The position numbers and the translations under genes are program-made. Below are positions 25,288-33,943 of a stretch of 64,000 bases of DNA, one piece after another. The notes beneath the pieces were generated by a model, which had not been told where the DNA came from, searched no databases, and worked only from the letters and a program-made list of their open reading frames with translations. The first letter of the stretch is position 1, and every line of letters begins with the position of its first letter. The stretch is from Nocardia goodfellowii (lineage in GTDB: Bacteria; Actinomycetota; Actinomycetes; Mycobacteriales; Mycobacteriaceae). The DNA is taken from positions 7,812,001 to 7,876,000 of the forward strand of contig NZ_JAGGMR010000001.1 in assembly GCF_017875645.1 (NCBI RefSeq). Direction: 5' to 3'.

Positions 25288-25788
25288 GTGCATTTCAACC
25301 CTTACGGTGGCGCGGCGGCCGAGCTGGCCGCCCAGCTGGTGAATTCGACACCGGAAACCGACCTGCAGAAGCTGCTCGACGATGCGGACTACAAGCCGCT
25401 GGGCTCGCTGGACCAAAGACAGGCCCGGGAATTGCACCGGTGGATTCACCGGCTCGACGCGGTGTTCACCGCACCCTCGGTGGCGTTGCTGAACGAGTTG
25501 CTGGCCGAGACCACCAGCGAGCCCTACATCTCCACGCACGACGGGCGGCCGCCGCATCTGCACTTCTCGCGGATGGACCTGCCGACGGTGGAACGCGTCA
25601 AGGCCTACACCGCGATGGGTCTCGCGGAGCTGTTCTGCGCGGCGCCGGAACGGATCGGGCGCTGCGCGCGGGAGGGGTGCGAACTGGTGTTCGTGGACAG
25701 CTCACGCAATGGGCGGCGCCGGTTCTGTACCACCCGGTGCTCCAACCGAGTTCATGTGGCGGAGCACCGGCGCGCGCGTTCGGCGTGA
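25288..25788 (+). CDS. CGNR zinc-finger regulator
   Basis: A 166-residue protein with the Abr-type helical N-terminal domain and a C-terminal CGNR-like zinc finger. The cysteines are in GRCAREGCELVF and RRRFCTTRCSNR; the name motif here reads CSNR. CGNR proteins are predicted DNA-binding stress regulators. The start is GTG 25288, and no strong ribosome site is seen. Confidence 0.85.
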   Translation: MHFNPYGGAAAELAAQLVNSTPETDLQKLLDDADYKPLGSLDQRQARELHRWIHRLDAVFTAPSVALLNELLAETTSEPYISTHDGRPPHLHFSRMDLPTVERVKAYTAMGLAELFCAAPERIGRCAREGCELVFVDSSRNGRRRFCTTRCSNRVHVAEHRRARSA

Positions 25789-25789
25789 C

Positions 25790-26179
25790 TCAGCTCGCGC
25801 TGCGCTGACCGGGTTTGCGGAAGCCGGGTAGCTGGTCGGCGACGATCCAGCGGCCGTAGGTCTTGGCTCCGGTGTCGTCGTCGCGACTGATCGGGCTGAC
25901 CCAGGTGGGCCTGGGCATGGCGGCTGCCCGCTGGCCGCGGCCGATCAACGGAACCTGTTGCGCCACAAGGTAATAATCGCCCTCGCCCTTGGGTTCGGGC
26001 AGATATTCGCACAGCTGCTCGGCCGCGTCACCGAGATGCGCGGCGGCGACCACACCGCTCCACGGCCGGGAATCCTCGTCGCGCACGACGACCGCCGAGA
26101 CGGTCCACATGCGATTGCCGGTGGGGTGCTGCTGAGGATCGGCGGTGTCTCCCGCGTCCGAGTACGTGTTGTCGATCAT
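25790..26179 (-). CDS. Hypothetical protein
   Basis: A 129-residue soluble protein with a mixed alpha/beta pattern (MWTVSAVVVRDEDSRPWSG, GRWIVADQLPGF). No family was recognised. The start at 26179 has an excellent GGAGGTG seven bases upstream, which supports a real gene over the longer frame to 26248. It converges on the CGNR gene. Confidence 0.7.
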   Translation of the reverse strand: MIDNTYSDAGDTADPQQHPTGNRMWTVSAVVVRDEDSRPWSGVVAAAHLGDAAEQLCEYLPEPKGEGDYYLVAQQVPLIGRGQRAAAMPRPTWVSPISRDDDTGAKTYGRWIVADQLPGFRKPGQRSAS

Positions 26180-26386
26180 CTTGCACCTCCGGTTGCTGCC
26201 CGGGGGAGGCGAGGCCTCCCGGTCTAACGTTCCTGCGCTCTGGGCCAATTCAGCAATTCATAGGAGAACTGACCTGCAAATGCAGTGTATCGCTCTCCCA
26301 GCTGATCTCGGTGTTGTTTCCCGTGGTGAAACACGTTCTGGTACAGCCTGATTCATGTGAACCCGGGTTACGTTCCGGCGGTCGCG

Positions 26387-27565
26387 TCAGTCCGGTGCCC
26401 GCAGCGGATCGGTCAGCAGATCGGTGAAAGCCAGTTCGGCGGCTCCGAGCAGCGTGGCGTCGGCGCCCAGCGCCGAGGTACGCAGGCGGACCCGCTCCCG
26501 GACGGCGAGCAGGCCGTCGACCGCGAGCCGGCTGCGGACCTGCGCCGCGGCGGCCAAGTAGATTTCGCGCAGCACGCCGCCGAAGACGACCACCGAGGGA
26601 TTGAAGATATTGACCAGGTTGGCGACGCCGTAGCCGAGCCAATCGCCGACTTGATGCAGGGCGTCCCGGCAGCGGGCGTCACCGCGCGCGGCGGCCTCGA
26701 CGATCGCTCCGACCACCGCCCGGCCCGGCGGGTCGGTGCGACCGGCGACCGCGATCAGCGCCAGCTCACCGGCCTCGGCCTCCAGACAACCACGCGAGCC
26801 ACAGGCGCAAGGTCGCCCGCCCGGGTTCACGATCATGTGACCGACTTCGCCGCCGTAGCCGCCTTCGCCGCCGATCAGGTTGCCGCCCAGAATGATTCCG
26901 CCACCGACGCCGACATCACCGTGCAGGTAGATCAGGTTTTCGACATCGACGCAGACGCCGCGCTCACGCTCGGCCAGCGCGCCGAGGTTGGCGTTGTTGC
27001 CGACCGCGACCTTCAGGCCCAGCTCCTCGGACAGACGGGCGCCGATCGGGACGTCGACCCAGCCGAGGTTCGGACCGTAGCGCACGACGCCGTCGGATTC
27101 GCGGACCATGCCGCAGAACGCGACACCCACTCCGGCACAGCGCGTACCCGGGCCCGCGCTCTCGATCATGCCGCGCGCCATCGCCGCCAGGGCGGTGATG
27201 ACCTCGTCCGGGTCGAAAGTCCCGCTGGTGCGCGGAGTTTCGCTACGCGCCAGCACCGCACCGCCCAGGCCGACCCGGCCCACGGCGAGCCGGTCGGTGC
27301 CGACGTCGAGCGCGACCACGTAAACCTGTTCGGAGGGACGGACGACGAGCGATGGCCGTCCCGCCTTACCCGTCTGACCGGGGAGTTCCTCGCTCACCAG
27401 GCCCGCGGCGGCCAGGTCCGCGGTGAGCGCCAGGATGGTGCTGCGGTTCAATCCCATGCGCTCGGCGAGGACCGCCCGTGACATCGGTCCGCCGCGGTGG
27501 ATGTGCCGCAGCAGGACCGCGAGATTGCGTCGCCGGATCTCCTCGGGCGAAGGGGCCGCTCGCAT
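26387..27565 (-). CDS. ROK-family repressor (XylR-like)
   Basis: A 392-residue ROK protein. An N-terminal winged helix-turn-helix (RAVLAERMGLNRSTILALTADL) marks it as a transcription factor. The ROK sugar-binding domain carries the zinc motif CACGSRGCLE and the nucleotide-like DVGTDRLAVG. It sits 40 bases downstream of the sugar permease on the same strand, so it probably forms the last gene of the transporter operon and controls it. D-xylose or a related sugar is the likely effector; this is inference. Confidence 0.88.
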   Translation of the reverse strand: MRAAPSPEEIRRRNLAVLLRHIHRGGPMSRAVLAERMGLNRSTILALTADLAAAGLVSEELPGQTGKAGRPSLVVRPSEQVYVVALDVGTDRLAVGRVGLGGAVLARSETPRTSGTFDPDEVITALAAMARGMIESAGPGTRCAGVGVAFCGMVRESDGVVRYGPNLGWVDVPIGARLSEELGLKVAVGNNANLGALAERERGVCVDVENLIYLHGDVGVGGGIILGGNLIGGEGGYGGEVGHMIVNPGGRPCACGSRGCLEAEAGELALIAVAGRTDPPGRAVVGAIVEAAARGDARCRDALHQVGDWLGYGVANLVNIFNPSVVVFGGVLREIYLAAAAQVRSRLAVDGLLAVRERVRLRTSALGADATLLGAAELAFTDLLTDPLRAPD

Positions 27566-27605
27566 ACTGATCGTCCCCTCTCCCCGGGTGCTTCGGTGGC
27601 CTTTC

Positions 27606-28844
27606 CTAGCTGTGCGACTGAGCTCGTTTGCGCGACAACGCATCCACTCCCGCTGCCAACAGCAGCACGAATCCTGTCACAACGAATTTCGTGCCCGCGC
27701 TGAAGCCCATCAGCCCCATGCCGTTGTTGATCACGGCCACCACCGCGGCGCCCAGCACCGCGTCGAGCATGCGGCCCCGGCCACCGAACAGGCTGGTGCC
27801 GCCGATGACGGCGGCGCCCACCGCGGTGAGCAGCACATCGCTGCCGCCGGTATTCGGGTCGACCGAGTTGGCGCGCGAGGCCGCGATCAGTCCGCCCACC
27901 GCCGCCATCGTCGAACACAGCACGAACGCGGTGATCTTGATGCGATCCACGGCGATGCCCGCCCGGCGCGCGGCCTCCGCGTTGCCGCCGACCGCGTAGA
28001 TGTGGCGGCCGAACGCGGTGCGGCGCAAGACGAATGTCCACAGCAGTAGCAGTGCCGCGATGAGCGGCACCACGATCGGCATGCCCTGCAGCGAGTTCAT
28101 CGCGGGATTGCGGCTGCGTTCGTCGTTGAGCACCGCGACGACGACACCGACCACGATCGCGACCGCCGCGATGCGCAGCGCGATCACCGGCAGCGTCTCC
28201 CCGGTGAGCCCTAATTTGGTGCGGGCGCGCAGCTTTCGGAACTGGATGATGGCGAAACCGATCAGCAGGATCGCGTACATGATCCAGCCGAGCAACGGCG
28301 GCACGTTCTTGTTGGCGATCGCGACGATGGTCGGATCGGCGATGGAGATATTGCGCCCGTTGTCCATGATCTTGAGCGCGACGCCTTGCAGGGCAAGGAA
28401 AGCCGCGAGCGTGACCACGAACGACGGAATGCCGATCCGCACCACGACCGCGCCGATCACCAGCCCGATCGCGACACCGGTAAGCAGCGAGATGCCCACG
28501 GCCGCATACCAGGGCCAGCCTTTGTCGGTGAGCAGCACCGCCAGCACCGCCGCGCACACCCCGCTGGTGAAACCCGCCGACAGGTCGATCTCGCCCAGCA
28601 GCAGCACGAAGATCAACCCCATCGCGATGACCGCGATGGCCGCGCCCTGGGTGAACAGATTCGCGAAGTTGGCCTGGGTCAAGAACACCGGGCGGGCGAC
28701 GGAGAAGATCACCGACAGCACGAGCAACGCGATCACCGATGGCAGCGCGCCCATGTCGCCGCTGCGGACCCGGTCGACATAGGAGGTGACCAAATCCTTC
28801 AGCGGCGCCGAGTCAGTGGGTTCTTTGCTGAGCGCCACGCTCAT
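27606..28844 (-). CDS. Monosaccharide ABC transporter permease (XylH-like)
   Basis: A 412-residue permease of the ribose/xylose (BPD_transp_2) family with about ten to twelve helices. It contains the typical GLIAASRANSVDPNTGGSD stretch near the coupling loop. Its ATG overlaps the ATPase stop (ATGA). It should form the membrane channel for the sugar bound by the lipoprotein encoded at 29687-30763. Confidence 0.88.
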   Translation of the reverse strand: MSVALSKEPTDSAPLKDLVTSYVDRVRSGDMGALPSVIALLVLSVIFSVARPVFLTQANFANLFTQGAAIAVIAMGLIFVLLLGEIDLSAGFTSGVCAAVLAVLLTDKGWPWYAAVGISLLTGVAIGLVIGAVVVRIGIPSFVVTLAAFLALQGVALKIMDNGRNISIADPTIVAIANKNVPPLLGWIMYAILLIGFAIIQFRKLRARTKLGLTGETLPVIALRIAAVAIVVGVVVAVLNDERSRNPAMNSLQGMPIVVPLIAALLLLWTFVLRRTAFGRHIYAVGGNAEAARRAGIAVDRIKITAFVLCSTMAAVGGLIAASRANSVDPNTGGSDVLLTAVGAAVIGGTSLFGGRGRMLDAVLGAAVVAVINNGMGLMGFSAGTKFVVTGFVLLLAAGVDALSRKRAQSHS

Positions 28845-29614
28845 CGGCCGGCTCCGTTCGTGCTGATGCCGAGATCCCCGCTGCGTCCGGCGGTTATCAA
28901 TTCGACGACTTGGGCGTGGGTGACATCGGAGGTCCGCACCTGGGCGGCCATCCGCCCGAGATACAGCGCGGCGATCCGATCCGACACCGCGAACACGTCA
29001 TTCATGTTGTGCGAGATCAGGACTACCGCCAGGCCGCGGTCGGCGAGGGTGCGGACCAGTTCGAGCACCTGCTGGGTCTGGGCGACGCCGAGCGCGGCGG
29101 TCGGCTCGTCCAGGATCACGACCTTGCTGTTCCAGAGCACGGCTTTGGCGATCGCGACGGTCTGGCGCTGGCCGCCGGACAGGCTCGACACCTGCTGGCG
29201 CACCGACTTCACCGTGCGAACCGACAAGCCCGCCAAGGTTTTTCCGGCCAGCTCCTCCATCCCGTACTCGTCGAGGACCAGACCGTGCCGCCGCTCCCGG
29301 CCGAGGAACATGTTCTGCACGATGTCGAGGTTGTCGCAGAGCGCGAGATCCTGGTAGACGATCTCGATGCCGAGGGCGGCCGCGTCCCGCGGGCTGTGCA
29401 CGTGGACCGGCGCGCCTTCGAAGAGGAACTCGCCCGCGTCGATGGGGTGTGTGCCGCCGATGCACTTCACCAGCGTGGACTTGCCCGCGCCGTTGTCACC
29501 GACCAGCGCGGTCACCGCACCGGCGTGCGCGGTGAAGGCGACATCGTGCAGCACCTGTACCGCGCCGAAACTCTTGTCGATGCCCCGTAATTCGATGATC
29601 GGGGTGTCAGTCAT
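28841..29614 (-). CDS. Monosaccharide ABC transporter ATPase, single-domain
   Basis: A 257-residue ATPase with Walker A GDNGAGKST, signature LSGGQ, Walker B VVILDEP and the switch HNMN. Many ribose/xylose systems have a double ATPase of about 500 residues; this one has a single domain, as in the FrcA-type branch, and must dimerise. AGGAGG stands before the start. The substrate follows from its neighbours. Confidence 0.9.
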   Translation of the reverse strand: MTDTPIIELRGIDKSFGAVQVLHDVAFTAHAGAVTALVGDNGAGKSTLVKCIGGTHPIDAGEFLFEGAPVHVHSPRDAAALGIEIVYQDLALCDNLDIVQNMFLGRERRHGLVLDEYGMEELAGKTLAGLSVRTVKSVRQQVSSLSGGQRQTVAIAKAVLWNSKVVILDEPTAALGVAQTQQVLELVRTLADRGLAVVLISHNMNDVFAVSDRIAALYLGRMAAQVRTSDVTHAQVVELITAGRSGDLGISTNGAGR

Positions 29615-29686
29615 CCGTGAAACTCCTCCTGCCCCGCCGCGGTCCCCTCATCGAAACCGCGGCAGGAGCTGGTGCGGTGGTGTACG

Positions 29687-30763
29687 TCAGATTCCGTTGT
29701 CCGCGCAGAGTTTCGCGACGTCACCGGTGCACAGTTCACTCTTGGTGACGTACCCGTCGGTGATCACGTCTTTGACGTTGGCCTTGTAGATCGGCTTGGG
29801 TTCGAGCAGCACCGAGGGCACATCCTTCTTCGATTCCGGATCCGCCACGGTGCCGTTCGTGGTGCCCTTCTGCCCCTTGGTCAGTGCGATCGCCAGCTCC
29901 GCGGCCGCGGCGGCCTCCTGTTTGATCGCCTTGTACACGGTCATGCACTGGTCGCCGGCGAGCACGTTCTGCAGGCCCTGCACCGTCGCGTCCTGACCGG
30001 TGACCGGGACCTGGCCGTTCAGCTTCTGCTTCTTCAGCACCGCGATGGCGGCGTTGGCCAGGCCGTCGTTGGCCGCGGCCACCCCGCCGAGGTTGGGCGT
30101 ACCGGTGAGCATCTGCTCGAAGATGGTGCCCGCCTTGGTGTTGTCCCATTCCGGCACCGCCTGATCCGGGCCCTTCGCGTATTCACCGGAATCGAATTTC
30201 GGCTTCAGCACGCCGTCGTAGCCGCTGCGGAACAGGGCGGCGTTGTTGTCGGTCGGGCCGCCGTTCAGGTACGCCACCGTGGGCTTCGGCGCGTTCTTCT
30301 CGGTCAGGCATTTGACCAGGCCCTCACCGATCAGCTTGCCGACCTTCACATTGTCGAACGACACGTAGTACTCCGCGCCGCCGCCGAGGGTCAGCCGGTC
30401 GTAATCGATGACGGTGACGCCTTGCGAGCGGGCCTTCTCGATCACCGCTTTGCCGGTGCCGCTGTCCAGGTTGGTGATCAGCAGCACACTCGCGCCATTG
30501 GTGATCATCTGATCGGCGATGGTCTGGAACGCGCCCTTGTCCCCCTGCGCGTTCTGGATGTCGGCTTTCACCCCCGCCTTGTCGAACGCCTCCTGCAGAT
30601 ATTTCCGGTCGGCGGTTTCCCAGCGGGCGGAGGTCTTGCTGTCCGGCAGGATCACCCCGATCTGCGCGCCGGAGCCCTTACTGCTCTCGTCCTCGCCACA
30701 GGCGGTGAGGGAGGTGAGCAACGCGGCCGAAACAGCGGTGATGGTGAGAATGCCCTTACGCAT
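29687..30763 (-). CDS. Sugar-binding lipoprotein (XylF-like)
   Basis: A 358-residue periplasmic-binding-protein-like lipoprotein (lipobox LTAC, Cys22) with the XylF/RbsB fold. Landmarks are QIGVILPDSKTSARWETADR and AYLNGGPTDNNA, the latter typical of xylose-binding proteins. It is the first gene of the transporter operon. The start at 30763 is chosen because AAAGG precedes it and the signal peptide begins there. Confidence 0.9.
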   Translation of the reverse strand: MRKGILTITAVSAALLTSLTACGEDESSKGSGAQIGVILPDSKTSARWETADRKYLQEAFDKAGVKADIQNAQGDKGAFQTIADQMITNGASVLLITNLDSGTGKAVIEKARSQGVTVIDYDRLTLGGGAEYYVSFDNVKVGKLIGEGLVKCLTEKNAPKPTVAYLNGGPTDNNAALFRSGYDGVLKPKFDSGEYAKGPDQAVPEWDNTKAGTIFEQMLTGTPNLGGVAAANDGLANAAIAVLKKQKLNGQVPVTGQDATVQGLQNVLAGDQCMTVYKAIKQEAAAAAELAIALTKGQKGTTNGTVADPESKKDVPSVLLEPKPIYKANVKDVITDGYVTKSELCTGDVAKLCADNGI

Positions 30764-30816
30764 GGTGGGCCTTTCATCGGACCGCCCCGGGTGCGCCGGG
30801 CGGTCGAGTCGAGCGA

Positions 30817-30835
30817 ATGTTGTTTGATGCAACAT
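30817..30835. promoter_or_regulatory. Operator-like palindrome before the sugar transporter operon
   Basis: ATGTTG (30817-30822) and CAACAT (30830-30835) are a perfect inverted repeat around seven bases. The arrangement recalls XylR/ROK operators, which have GTT and AAC half-sites. It lies 54 bases before the binding-protein gene, so the ROK protein encoded in the same operon is the likely binder. Confidence 0.6.
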
Positions 30836-30877
30836 ATTCCACTGTGACCTGGCGCACAACCTGTTCGGGCAAATCGG

Positions 30878-31591
30878 TCAGGTCGCGTCGTGGAAGACCA
30901 GTCCGAGGGTGTGCCGCGTCCCCGACCGGAGCACGCTGACACCGTGCCGCATCGGCGCCTTCGACCAACCACGCGCACTCGGCACCGGGCGGTCCCGGGT
31001 AGTGAAGATCAGCCCGTGCCCGCGCGGGATGGTGGTGGCATAGCCCCGGGACTGAGCTCGCGGGCGCTGCTCGACCATCAGGAACTCGCCGCCGGTGTAG
31101 TCCACACCCGGCGCGTCCAAGCCGATCACGACCTGGAGCGGAAAGACCATGTCGCCGAAGACATCCCGATGCAGCGCGTTCCAATCCCCCGCTTCGTAGC
31201 GCAGCAGGATCTGGGCGGACTTCCGCTGACCGGCGCTGTGGCACTTCGTAATCCACTCGTCCAGCGAGTCCGGCCAGGGTGCCGGTTGCCCGAGTTTGTC
31301 CGCCCAATCCCGGGCGATCGGTAGCAGATTCGGATAGAAGGCGCGGCGCAGCTCCGCCACGACGGGCGGAAGCTCATGGGTGAAGTAGCGGTATCGGCCC
31401 GACCCGAATCGATGCCGCGCCATCTCCACGGTCGTCCGGAAGCGCTGTTCCTGCGCGAAATATCCGGCGATCTCCCGGCAGGCTTCGCGCGTGAGCAGCG
31501 GCCCGGTCAGGGCGTGACCGTGTTCGGTGAGCTCCGCGGCGATGCGCGGCCAATCTTGTTCGGTGACAGTCGAATCCGCGAGGTCAAGCAC
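30878..31591 (-). CDS. 2OG-Fe(II) oxygenase
   Basis: A 237-residue dioxygenase of the 2-oxoglutarate/iron type. The metal triad is visible as LHRD (His-x-Asp) and a distal His near the end, in the stretch from RSGTRHTLGL to VFHDAT, which also holds the co-substrate Arg. Its GTG start at 31591 overlaps the stop of the truncated ogt gene. Oxygenases of this group often follow Ada/Ogt alkylation-repair genes, which suggests a role in repair or in damaged-base or amino-acid oxidation. The substrate is unknown. Confidence 0.82.
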   Translation of the reverse strand: MLDLADSTVTEQDWPRIAAELTEHGHALTGPLLTREACREIAGYFAQEQRFRTTVEMARHRFGSGRYRYFTHELPPVVAELRRAFYPNLLPIARDWADKLGQPAPWPDSLDEWITKCHSAGQRKSAQILLRYEAGDWNALHRDVFGDMVFPLQVVIGLDAPGVDYTGGEFLMVEQRPRAQSRGYATTIPRGHGLIFTTRDRPVPSARGWSKAPMRHGVSVLRSGTRHTLGLVFHDAT

Positions 31592-31703
31592 CGAGGAGCA
31601 CCCCCTCGAGCGCCGGCAGCTGTTGCTTGCGCTCCAGGCCACCGGCATACCCGGTCAGCCGCAGGGTGCCCAGCGGGCTGTCTACGTGCGCGTACACCGT
31701 CAT
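31584..31703 (-). pseudogene. ogt: Internally deleted ogt (O6-alkylguanine-DNA alkyltransferase)
   Basis: A 39-residue frame. It starts like Ogt (MTVYAHVDSPLGTLRL) but passes at once into the C-terminal end of the family (LTGYAGGLERKQQL, ALEGVL). The roughly 120 residues in between are missing without loss of frame, including the catalytic PCHR motif. A strong AGGAG ribosome site and the overlap with the oxygenase gene remain. The product cannot repair DNA; the remnant may now serve only to lead ribosomes to the oxygenase start. Deletion by recombination at a short shared sequence is inferred. Confidence 0.75.
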
Positions 31704-31863
31704 GATCAGACTCCTCTCCGCGATGTCCTGTTCCCAATCTGCGGCACGCCACGGCGTGCGGCTGGCGGAATTCGGACACGGCGCTTGGGCCGGAGATCCG
31801 CTCGATGAGTTCCGGGCCCGCAGCCCGTCTGTATGGGTATCGACGACGAAAGGGAGTCCGGAC

Positions 31864-32697
31864 GTGACCGCACCCGAGGTTCTGCTGACCGGCATCGTGT
31901 TCGGGGAATCGCCGCGCTGGCACGCGGGCCGGCTCTGGTTCTCCGATTGGGGTGCCGGCCAGGTGATCGCGCTCGATGACGACCACCGGCACGAGATCGT
32001 CGCGAGCGTCGACTCGTTTCCGATGTGCATCGACTTCCTGCCCGGCGGGCAACTGCTGATCGTCGATTCGGCCCGGCGGCGGTTGCTTCGTCGAGATCCG
32101 TCCGGCGAGCTCGTCGAGCACGCGGACCTTGCCGCGATATCGGTGCGGCCGTGGAACGACATAGTCGCCGACGAGCGGGGCAACGTCTACCTCGACAACA
32201 TCGGCTTCGATTTTCCCGGCGGCGAATTCGCGCCGGGGCTGATCGCGCTCGTCACCGCGGATGGTGCGGTCCGGCAGGTCGCGGACGACCTCGCATTCCC
32301 GAACGGGCTGGCGATCACCCCGGATGGCCGGACCCTGGTCGTGGCCGAGTCCTATGCCGATCAGCTCACCGCGTTCGATATCGACTCCGACGGCACGCTC
32401 GGCAACCCCAGGGTGTGGGCGAAAACCCCCGGCGACCATCCGGACGGCATCTGTTTCGACGCCGAGGGGCACCTCTGGTACGCCGACGTCGGCAACCGCC
32501 ATTGCGTCCGGGTCGCCGCGGGCGGCCAGGTGCTGGCCACTCTCGAACTCGATCGCGGGGCCTTCGCGTGCGCGCTCAGTCGAGGCGAGAATCCGCGTCT
32601 CTATGTGGTCGGCCAGAACTGGGGCGGCGAATCCGGCGCGCCCAGCGGACAAGTGGTGGCCTTCCCCGCCCCCGCGCCGAGAGCGGGTCGCCCCTGA
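31864..32697 (+). CDS. SMP-30/gluconolactonase-family protein
   Basis: A 277-residue six-bladed beta-propeller. The metal site is expected from Glu in FGESPRW, Asn in WNDIV and Asp in HPDGICFDAEG, and PNGLAITPDG is the family signature. Members hydrolyse sugar lactones or related esters, so it may serve the adjacent sugar-uptake genes. GTG 31864 has GGGAG eight bases upstream. It is divergent from the ogt remnant. Confidence 0.88.
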   Translation: MTAPEVLLTGIVFGESPRWHAGRLWFSDWGAGQVIALDDDHRHEIVASVDSFPMCIDFLPGGQLLIVDSARRRLLRRDPSGELVEHADLAAISVRPWNDIVADERGNVYLDNIGFDFPGGEFAPGLIALVTADGAVRQVADDLAFPNGLAITPDGRTLVVAESYADQLTAFDIDSDGTLGNPRVWAKTPGDHPDGICFDAEGHLWYADVGNRHCVRVAAGGQVLATLELDRGAFACALSRGENPRLYVVGQNWGGESGAPSGQVVAFPAPAPRAGRP

Positions 32698-32836
32698 CCG
32701 TGGCCGATACGGTGCGCCCCGGAGGAGGACCACGTCCCGGACGGTGCCGATGTGGGCGCGGCGTGGAGACCGAAATTGTGTAAAGCAATGTTTCAATTTC
32801 ATTCGCCGCACCCGGATATGGGGTAAATGTGAGCAG

Positions 32837-33934
32837 ATGAGATCAGCCACTGCCTTGAAGACCGTCGTCGCCGGCGGGGCCGCCGTCGCGCTCGCGCTGC
32901 TGTCTGCCTGCGGTTCTCCGCCGGCCGAGAAGGACGGCAAAGGGTCCGGCAACACCTATGGCGCGGCGGACGCCAAGTTCCGGGCCTGCATGGTGACCGA
33001 CGCGGGCGGCGTGGACGACAAGTCGTTCAACGAATCGGGCTGGAACGGCGTCAAGGCGGCGGTCGACGCCAACAAGGCGATCTCGGGCAGCTACCGCCAG
33101 TCCAACAGCACCGCCGACTACGAACCCAACCTGCGCGCTTCGGCCGACGACGCGGACTGCGGTCTGGTGATCGGCGTCGGCGGCCTGATGGCGGACGCGA
33201 TCACCACGGTCGCCAAGGAGAACCCGGACAAGCGGTTCGCCATCGTCGACTCGCACGTCGACCTACCCAACGTGTACTCGATGGAGTTCAACGCCGCCCA
33301 ATCCTCCTACCTCGCGGGGTATCTGGCGGCCGGCACCACGAAATCCGGCAAGGTCGCCACCTGGGGCGGCATGCAGATCCCGGCCGTCACCATCTTCATG
33401 GACGGGTTCGCCGCCGGCGTCGCCAAGTACAACCAGGCGCACAACACCACCACCGCGGTCCTCGGCTGGGACACCCAAGCCCAGAAGGGTTCGTTCACCG
33501 GCAATTTCGACGACACCAGCGCGGGCCGGTCGCTGACGGAGAACTTCCTGGCCCAGGGCGCCGATGTCATCCATCCGGTCGCCGGCCCGGTCGGTCTCGG
33601 CGGCGCCTCGGCCATCAAGGACGCCGGCAACGCCACCATGATCTGGGTGGATTCCGATGGCTACCAGGCAGTCCCGGAGTACAAGCAGATCATTCTGTCG
33701 TCCTCGATGAAGGACATCTCCTCGGCCATCCGGGTGGCGATCGACAACGCCTTCAACGAGGGGCCCAAGGACGGCCGCTACGTGGGCACGCTGAACAACA
33801 AGGGCGTCGCGCTGGCCCCGTTCTACGAGTTCGACAGCAAGGTCCCCGATGCGTTGAAGCAGGAGATCAAGCAGCTGCAGGCCGACATCGTCGCGGGCAC
33901 CGTGGTCGTCACCTCGCCGGCCGCCCCGAAGTAG
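32837..33934 (+). CDS. BMP-family nucleoside-binding lipoprotein
   Basis: A 365-residue substrate-binding lipoprotein (LLSAC, Cys25) of the BmpA/Med family. Characteristic stretches are GGVDDKSFNESGWNG and YLAGYLAAGTTKSGKVATWGG, each typical of purine-nucleoside receptors. It starts a four-gene operon for an ABC importer. ATG 32837 follows an AT-rich stretch but only a weak ribosome site (GTGAGCAG). Confidence 0.9.
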   Translation: MRSATALKTVVAGGAAVALALLSACGSPPAEKDGKGSGNTYGAADAKFRACMVTDAGGVDDKSFNESGWNGVKAAVDANKAISGSYRQSNSTADYEPNLRASADDADCGLVIGVGGLMADAITTVAKENPDKRFAIVDSHVDLPNVYSMEFNAAQSSYLAGYLAAGTTKSGKVATWGGMQIPAVTIFMDGFAAGVAKYNQAHNTTTAVLGWDTQAQKGSFTGNFDDTSAGRSLTENFLAQGADVIHPVAGPVGLGGASAIKDAGNATMIWVDSDGYQAVPEYKQIILSSSMKDISSAIRVAIDNAFNEGPKDGRYVGTLNNKGVALAPFYEFDSKVPDALKQEIKQLQADIVAGTVVVTSPAAPK

Positions 33935-33943
33935 CGGTCGCGC

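Noticed and set aside
26357-27481. A 374-residue plus-strand frame
   Set aside because: Antisense to the ROK repressor, whose motifs are intact.
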